A stretch of 47,113 bases of DNA from Deltaproteobacteria bacterium. GTDB lineage: Bacteria > Desulfobacterota > Desulfarculia > Adiutricales > Adiutricaceae. The notes beneath the pieces were generated by a model. It ran no database searches and was not told the origin of the DNA. It saw only the letters and a program-made list of their open reading frames with translations. The stretch is taken from the NCBI GenBank assembly GCA_031281735.1, contig JAITEZ010000152.1, forward strand, positions 1 to 47,113, read 5' to 3'. Positions within the stretch are counted from its first letter, which is position 1. Each line of letters opens with the position of its first letter. A program made the translations under genes and the position numbers. Positions 43,571 to 47,113 of this stretch are shown piece after piece.

Positions 43571-44500
43571 ATGGCGCGGGAAGGCGCGGGTTCTGTTGCC
43601 GAGGGTTGGGAGGCCTTGCGCGATCTCTACCTGGGGCACTTGCGGGTGGAGCGGGGCCTCTCGCCGCACACCATAAGCGGGTACGCCAGGGATCTCGCCG
43701 ATCTCGCGGCCTTCTTCGCGGGGAAGGGCATAGACGCCCCGGCGCGGGCGGGGCGCGGCGAGATACAGGGTTTCGTCCTCCACCTGGCAGCCGAGAGGGG
43801 CCTTTCGGCGCGGAGCAGGGCCCGCAAGCTCTCGGCGGTAAAGGGATTTTTCGCCTTCCTGGAGAACGAGGGTCTCGCGGAACGGGACTGCGCCGCCGGG
43901 GTGGAAGGCCCCAGGCTCCCCCGCCCTCTGCCCAAGGCTCTCACCCGGCGGGAGGCGGAGCTGCTCGTGACCTCGCCGGATCTCTCGCGGCCGGGAGGGC
44001 TCAGGGACCGCGCCATGTTCGAGCTACTGTACGCGGGCGGGCTCAGGGTCTCCGAGCTGGCGGGGCTCACCCTGGGTCAGCTCAATCTCCCCGAATCATT
44101 CCTGCGGGTGCGGGGCAAGGGCTCCAAGGATCGTCTGGTCCCCGTGGGGGACGAGGCCGCCCGCTGGCTCGCCCGCTACATGGCCGAGGAGAGGCCCAGG
44201 CTCGACAGGACCGGGAAGGCCTCATGCCTGTTCCTCAACGCCCGCGGGGGCCCTTTGAGCCGCCAGTACCTCTGGCGCCTCGTCTCGCGGCACTCGGCAC
44301 TCGCCGGCATCCGCCACGCGAGCCCGCACGTCATCCGCCACTCGTTCGCCACGCACCTGGTGGAGGGGGGGGCAGACTTGCGGTCGGTCCAGGCCATGCT
44401 GGGCCACGCTGGGCTGGGCACCACCGAGGTCTATCTCAGGGCCGCCGACTCCCGGCTCAAGAGCGTCCATTCCAGGCGCCACCCGCGGTCGGGGCGCTGA
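43571..44500 (+). CDS. XerC/XerD-type tyrosine recombinase
   Basis: This 309-residue recombinase has the size and layout of chromosome-dimer resolution enzymes. The N-terminal SAM-like core-binding domain (about 12-105) has LRVERGLSPHTISGYARDL. The catalytic domain carries Arg159 (GGLRVSEL), Lys183 (GKGSKDR), His253 and Arg256 (HVIRHSF), His279 (LGHAGLGTT) and the nucleophile Tyr288. All active-site residues are present. AGGAGG precedes the ATG. It is not next to phage or integron genes and lies just upstream of a housekeeping RNA enzyme, so a XerC/D housekeeping role is favoured over a mobile-element integrase. XerC and XerD cannot be told apart from sequence alone here. Confidence 0.9.
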   Translation: MAREGAGSVAEGWEALRDLYLGHLRVERGLSPHTISGYARDLADLAAFFAGKGIDAPARAGRGEIQGFVLHLAAERGLSARSRARKLSAVKGFFAFLENEGLAERDCAAGVEGPRLPRPLPKALTRREAELLVTSPDLSRPGGLRDRAMFELLYAGGLRVSELAGLTLGQLNLPESFLRVRGKGSKDRLVPVGDEAARWLARYMAEERPRLDRTGKASCLFLNARGGPLSRQYLWRLVSRHSALAGIRHASPHVIRHSFATHLVEGGADLRSVQAMLGHAGLGTTEVYLRAADSRLKSVHSRRHPRSGR

Positions 44501-44637
44501 GCGCCTGGGCGGCGGCCGTCCCCGAAGCCCGCCGCCGCACCCCGTGCCGGAAAGGAGGGCCCCTTGACACTGCGCAGGAACGGGTCCGCCGGACCGCGAG
44601 GGCCGCGCCGCGGCGGCCCGGAAACCCCAGGAATGCC

Positions 44638-47113
44638 ATGAGCCAGCCGATACTCCAGGCGGCGAAGACCGTCGTTACCTGTCACATCAACCCCGACTTC
44701 GATGCCGTCGCCTCAATGGTGGGTGCCTCCATACTCTATCCGGAGGCGGTGCTCCTGCTGCCGGGGGGGGCGGGCCGGAGGCTCGCCGGGACGTTCGTGA
44801 AGGGTGTCCTGGCCTCCCGGAACATGGTCAGGCCCAAGGAGCTGGAATACCCGGCCGTGGAGAGGCTCGTGGTGGTGGACACCCGCCGCCCGGACCGCAT
44901 AGGCTTCGCGCAGCCGCTTCTCAAGAACCCGGGGCTGGACGTCCACCTGTACGACCACCACCCTTACTCCGCAGGCGATCTTGAGGGCTCGGTCGTGGTC
45001 TCCGAGCCGGTGGGGGCGACCGTCACGCTGCTCTCGGAGCTGATGCGCGAGCGGGGGCTCGCCCCCGACTCTGACGAGGCCACCATGCTCGCCCTGGGGC
45101 TCTACGAGGACACCGGGGCCTTCACCTTCGGGTCCACCACCGCGAGGGACCTCGCTGCCGGGGCCTGGCTACTCTCCTTGGGCGCGGATCTGGAGACCGT
45201 GGCGCAGCTCACCTCCCGCGAGCTCTCCGCCGAGCAGGTCTCGCTCCTGAACGAGCTCATCACCACGGCGGAGATCCGGGAGGTGAGGGGGCGCACCCTC
45301 GCGGTGGCCGTGGCCCGCCGCGAGGGCCACATCGAGGACGTTTCGGTGCTGGGCCCCCGGCTCATGGAGATCCTCGATCTCGACACCGTGTTCCTGCTGG
45401 TCCAGATGGAGTCGCTGGTGCAGGTGACGGGGAGGAGCCGCTCGGGCGGCTTCGGGGTGGGGGAGATACTGAAGCCCCTGGGCGGCGGCGGCCACCAGGG
45501 GGCGGCCGCCGCCGCGATCAAGGGCAAGTCGCTCGAGGATGTCCGCGACGATCTGGAGGACTCCATCAAGGAGTCGGTGGGGAGGCTCTTCCGGGCGGGA
45601 AGCATCATGGTGCACCCGCCCATCTGCCTCCCCGAGACGCGGCCGATATCCGAAGCAGCGGACATGATGTCCCGCTACGGGCTCCACGTCATCCTCGCGG
45701 AGGACTCTGCGGGGAAGGTCTCGGGCATCATCCGCGAGCAGAGCGTCTCCCGTGCCATGTACCACGGACTGAACGCCTATCCCGTCCGGGATTTCATGAC
45801 GACCGATTTCGAGACCGCCTCCCCCGACACCTCCTTCCACGAGGTGAAGCGCGTGATAGTGGACCAGCGGCAGCGGATCCTCCCCGTGACGGACCCCTCC
45901 GGCAGGGCCCTGGGTGTGGTCACCCGCACCGATCTCCTGCACCTCCTGGCGGCCGAGGCCGGAGGCGATGAGGGGAGGGCCAGTTCTCGCACGCCTTTCG
46001 ACCGCAACCTCGGGTCCCTCATGAGGGAACGGCTACCCCGCGATGTCTTCGCGATGCTCAGGGAGCTGGGCGAGGAGGCGGACGGGTTCGGCACCGGGCT
46101 CTACCTCGTGGGCGGCACCGTGCGCGATCTGATCATGCTCAAGCCCATCCGTGATCTCGACCTCACCGTCACGGGCGAGCTCGGGCCCTTCGTGAAGGCC
46201 CAGGCGGCCCGGCTCAAGGGCGAGCTGAGGACGCACCCGCGCTTCAAGACGGCGACGCTCTCCCTGCCCGGGGGCGTCAAGCTCGACTTCTCCAGCGCGC
46301 GGGTGGAGTACTACGAGTATCCCGGCGCCCTCCCGGTGGTGCGCCACGCCTCCATCCAGCTGGACCTGCAGCGCCGGGACTTCACGGTGAACTCCCTCGC
46401 CGTCAGCCTGGCCCACTCCGACTTCGGCAAGCTCCTCGACTACTACCGGGGCTACCAGGACGTGAAGGACGGGCTCATCCGCGTGCTCCACAGCCTCAGC
46501 TTCGTGGAGGATCCCACCAGGGCCTTCCGGGCGCTCCGCTTCGAGCGGAGGCTCGGGTTCCGCATCAGCAAGATGACCGCCGGCCTCATAGGGAACGCCG
46601 TCTCGGGCGGCTTCATGAAGAACCTCTCCCTGCGGCGGCTAATGGCCGAGCTCCGGCTCATCTGCGAGGAGGACGATCCAGGCGCCATCTTCGAGCGCAT
46701 GTCGGGCTTCGGGCTCCTCAAGAGCTTCACCCCGGATCTGCGCGTCACCCGCAGGCATCTGGAACTCTTCCGGAACGTGGGTCGCGTCCGCGACTGGTAC
46801 AGGCTCACCTTCGCGTCGAGGTTCTCGCCCATGTGGCTGGTGTGGTTCGCGGCGCTGACCTTCGAGCTGACCCGTGAGGAGGCCTTGCGGCTCTCGGAGG
46901 GCCTGGAGGAGGGCAAGAGGATGCTTCGGGCCCTCATCTCGGAGCGGCCCGCCATCGAGCGGGTGATCTCCTCGGGGGCGCGGTTGCCTAAGGACACGCC
47001 GCTCAAGCCCAGCGTGGCGGACGGGCTTTTCGGGAACATCTCCTGGCCCGGCATCCTCTATATCATGGCCCGCGCCGGCACGGGGCCGCTTCCCCGCGCG
47101 GGGGCGGCCGTCC
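44638..47113 (+). CDS. DHH phosphoesterase-CBS-poly(A) polymerase fusion (3' end outside window)
   Basis: At least 825 residues are visible and the frame is open to the window end. Domain 1 (1-300) is a DHH/DHHA1 phosphoesterase like nanoRNases: NPDFDAVAS, VVVDTRRPD, YDHHP and the DHHA1 motif GGGGHQGAAAAAI at about 282. Two CBS domains follow (about 320-440: VHPPICLPETRPISEAADMM; VRDFMTTDFETASPDT). The class II nucleotidyltransferase head then has LVGGTVRDLIMLKPIRDLDLTV (about 489-510), with metal-binding Asp505 and Asp507. It also has RRDFTVNSLAVSL and the EDPTRAFRALRFERRLGF motif. This architecture is known for A-adding and poly(A)/CCA enzymes in deltaproteobacteria and deep-branching bacteria. 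It should combine tRNA 3'-end synthesis with short-RNA degradation. AGGA precedes the ATG. Confidence 0.93.
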   Translation, partial: MSQPILQAAKTVVTCHINPDFDAVASMVGASILYPEAVLLLPGGAGRRLAGTFVKGVLASRNMVRPKELEYPAVERLVVVDTRRPDRIGFAQPLLKNPGLDVHLYDHHPYSAGDLEGSVVVSEPVGATVTLLSELMRERGLAPDSDEATMLALGLYEDTGAFTFGSTTARDLAAGAWLLSLGADLETVAQLTSRELSAEQVSLLNELITTAEIREVRGRTLAVAVARREGHIEDVSVLGPRLMEILDLDTVFLLVQMESLVQVTGRSRSGGFGVGEILKPLGGGGHQGAAAAAIKGKSLEDVRDDLEDSIKESVGRLFRAGSIMVHPPICLPETRPISEAADMMSRYGLHVILAEDSAGKVSGIIREQSVSRAMYHGLNAYPVRDFMTTDFETASPDTSFHEVKRVIVDQRQRILPVTDPSGRALGVVTRTDLLHLLAAEAGGDEGRASSRTPFDRNLGSLMRERLPRDVFAMLRELGEEADGFGTGLYLVGGTVRDLIMLKPIRDLDLTVTGELGPFVKAQAARLKGELRTHPRFKTATLSLPGGVKLDFSSARVEYYEYPGALPVVRHASIQLDLQRRDFTVNSLAVSLAHSDFGKLLDYYRGYQDVKDGLIRVLHSLSFVEDPTRAFRALRFERRLGFRISKMTAGLIGNAVSGGFMKNLSLRRLMAELRLICEEDDPGAIFERMSGFGLLKSFTPDLRVTRRHLELFRNVGRVRDWYRLTFASRFSPMWLVWFAALTFELTREEALRLSEGLEEGKRMLRALISERPAIERVISSGARLPKDTPLKPSVADGLFGNISWPGILYIMARAGTGPLPRAGAAV

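Noticed and set aside
43571-44500. Phage or integron integrase
   Set aside because: Length and architecture fit XerC/D, all flanking genes are housekeeping, and no attachment sites or phage genes are nearby.
45102-47054. Minus-strand open frames opposite the DHH-CBS-poly(A) polymerase gene
   Set aside because: The plus strand carries continuous, motif-rich coding sequence through the window end; the minus frames show only mirrored codon bias.

Overview
The window is chromosomal DNA of a very G+C-rich, probably anaerobic Gram-negative bacterium. The best guess is a deltaproteobacterium (Desulfobacterota). The evidence is two lipoboxed lipoproteins, an NtrX-type sigma-54 activator, an hpf-rapZ-mannose-type PTS gene cluster, a four-subunit pyruvate:ferredoxin oxidoreductase, a PyrK/class 1B PyrD pair, pyruvate phosphate dikinase, and a DHH-CBS-poly(A) polymerase fusion. 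No rRNA, tRNA or CRISPR array was recognised, so the lineage call is inference.

Layout. 0.5-7.4 kb: three consecutive minus-strand paralogous envelope proteins of unknown function, two lipoproteins and one single-pass membrane protein. 7.7-10.6 kb: a PyrK-PyrD fusion overlapping pgeF. 11.1-15.1 kb: a NahK-like sugar kinase, a tandem universal stress protein and an atypical lactate/malate dehydrogenase-like protein. 15.4-18.05 kb: a lower-G+C island with a fossil two-gene module, a C5 cytosine DNA methyltransferase overlapping a DUF262 protein, both broken. 18.4-19.3 kb: a DyP peroxidase. 19.6-27.5 kb: a long minus-strand cluster hpf-rapZ-PTS IIA-IIB-IIC-rimI-ntrX-yihY. 27.5-31.6 kb: a gene-poor region with an A+T-rich tract, a 28-bp tandem repeat array and a complete, very A+T-rich IS1634-like insertion sequence with perfect 6-bp target duplications. 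31.7-34.7 kb: a DUF1178 protein, a diguanylate cyclase and a Tpt1/KptA-like protein lacking catalytic residues. 35.4-38.4 kb: the porCDAB operon. 38.7-39.3 kb: a decayed TnpB gene. 39.8-42.8 kb: ppdK with a histone-like repeat tail. 43.6 kb to the end: a XerC/D recombinase and a DHH-CBS-poly(A) polymerase protein that runs off the window.

How the genes work together. POR and PPDK together interconvert acetyl-CoA, pyruvate and phosphoenolpyruvate, as expected of an anaerobe with reductive or fermentative carbon flow. The hpf-rapZ-PTS group looks like a regulatory PTS linked to ribosome hibernation and sigma-54 control, not a sugar importer, because IID, HPr and EI are absent here. Good sigma-70-like promoters (hexamers 17-18 bp apart) can be read for many units, often 200-280 nt upstream of the start codon.

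The most unusual theme is low-complexity protein sequence inserted into, or attached to, otherwise conserved enzymes: about 120 residues inside PyrK, about 90 inside RimI, about 130 inside one lipoprotein paralogue, and a decapeptide-repeat basic tail on PPDK. Mobile and defence genes other than the intact IS are in advanced decay.
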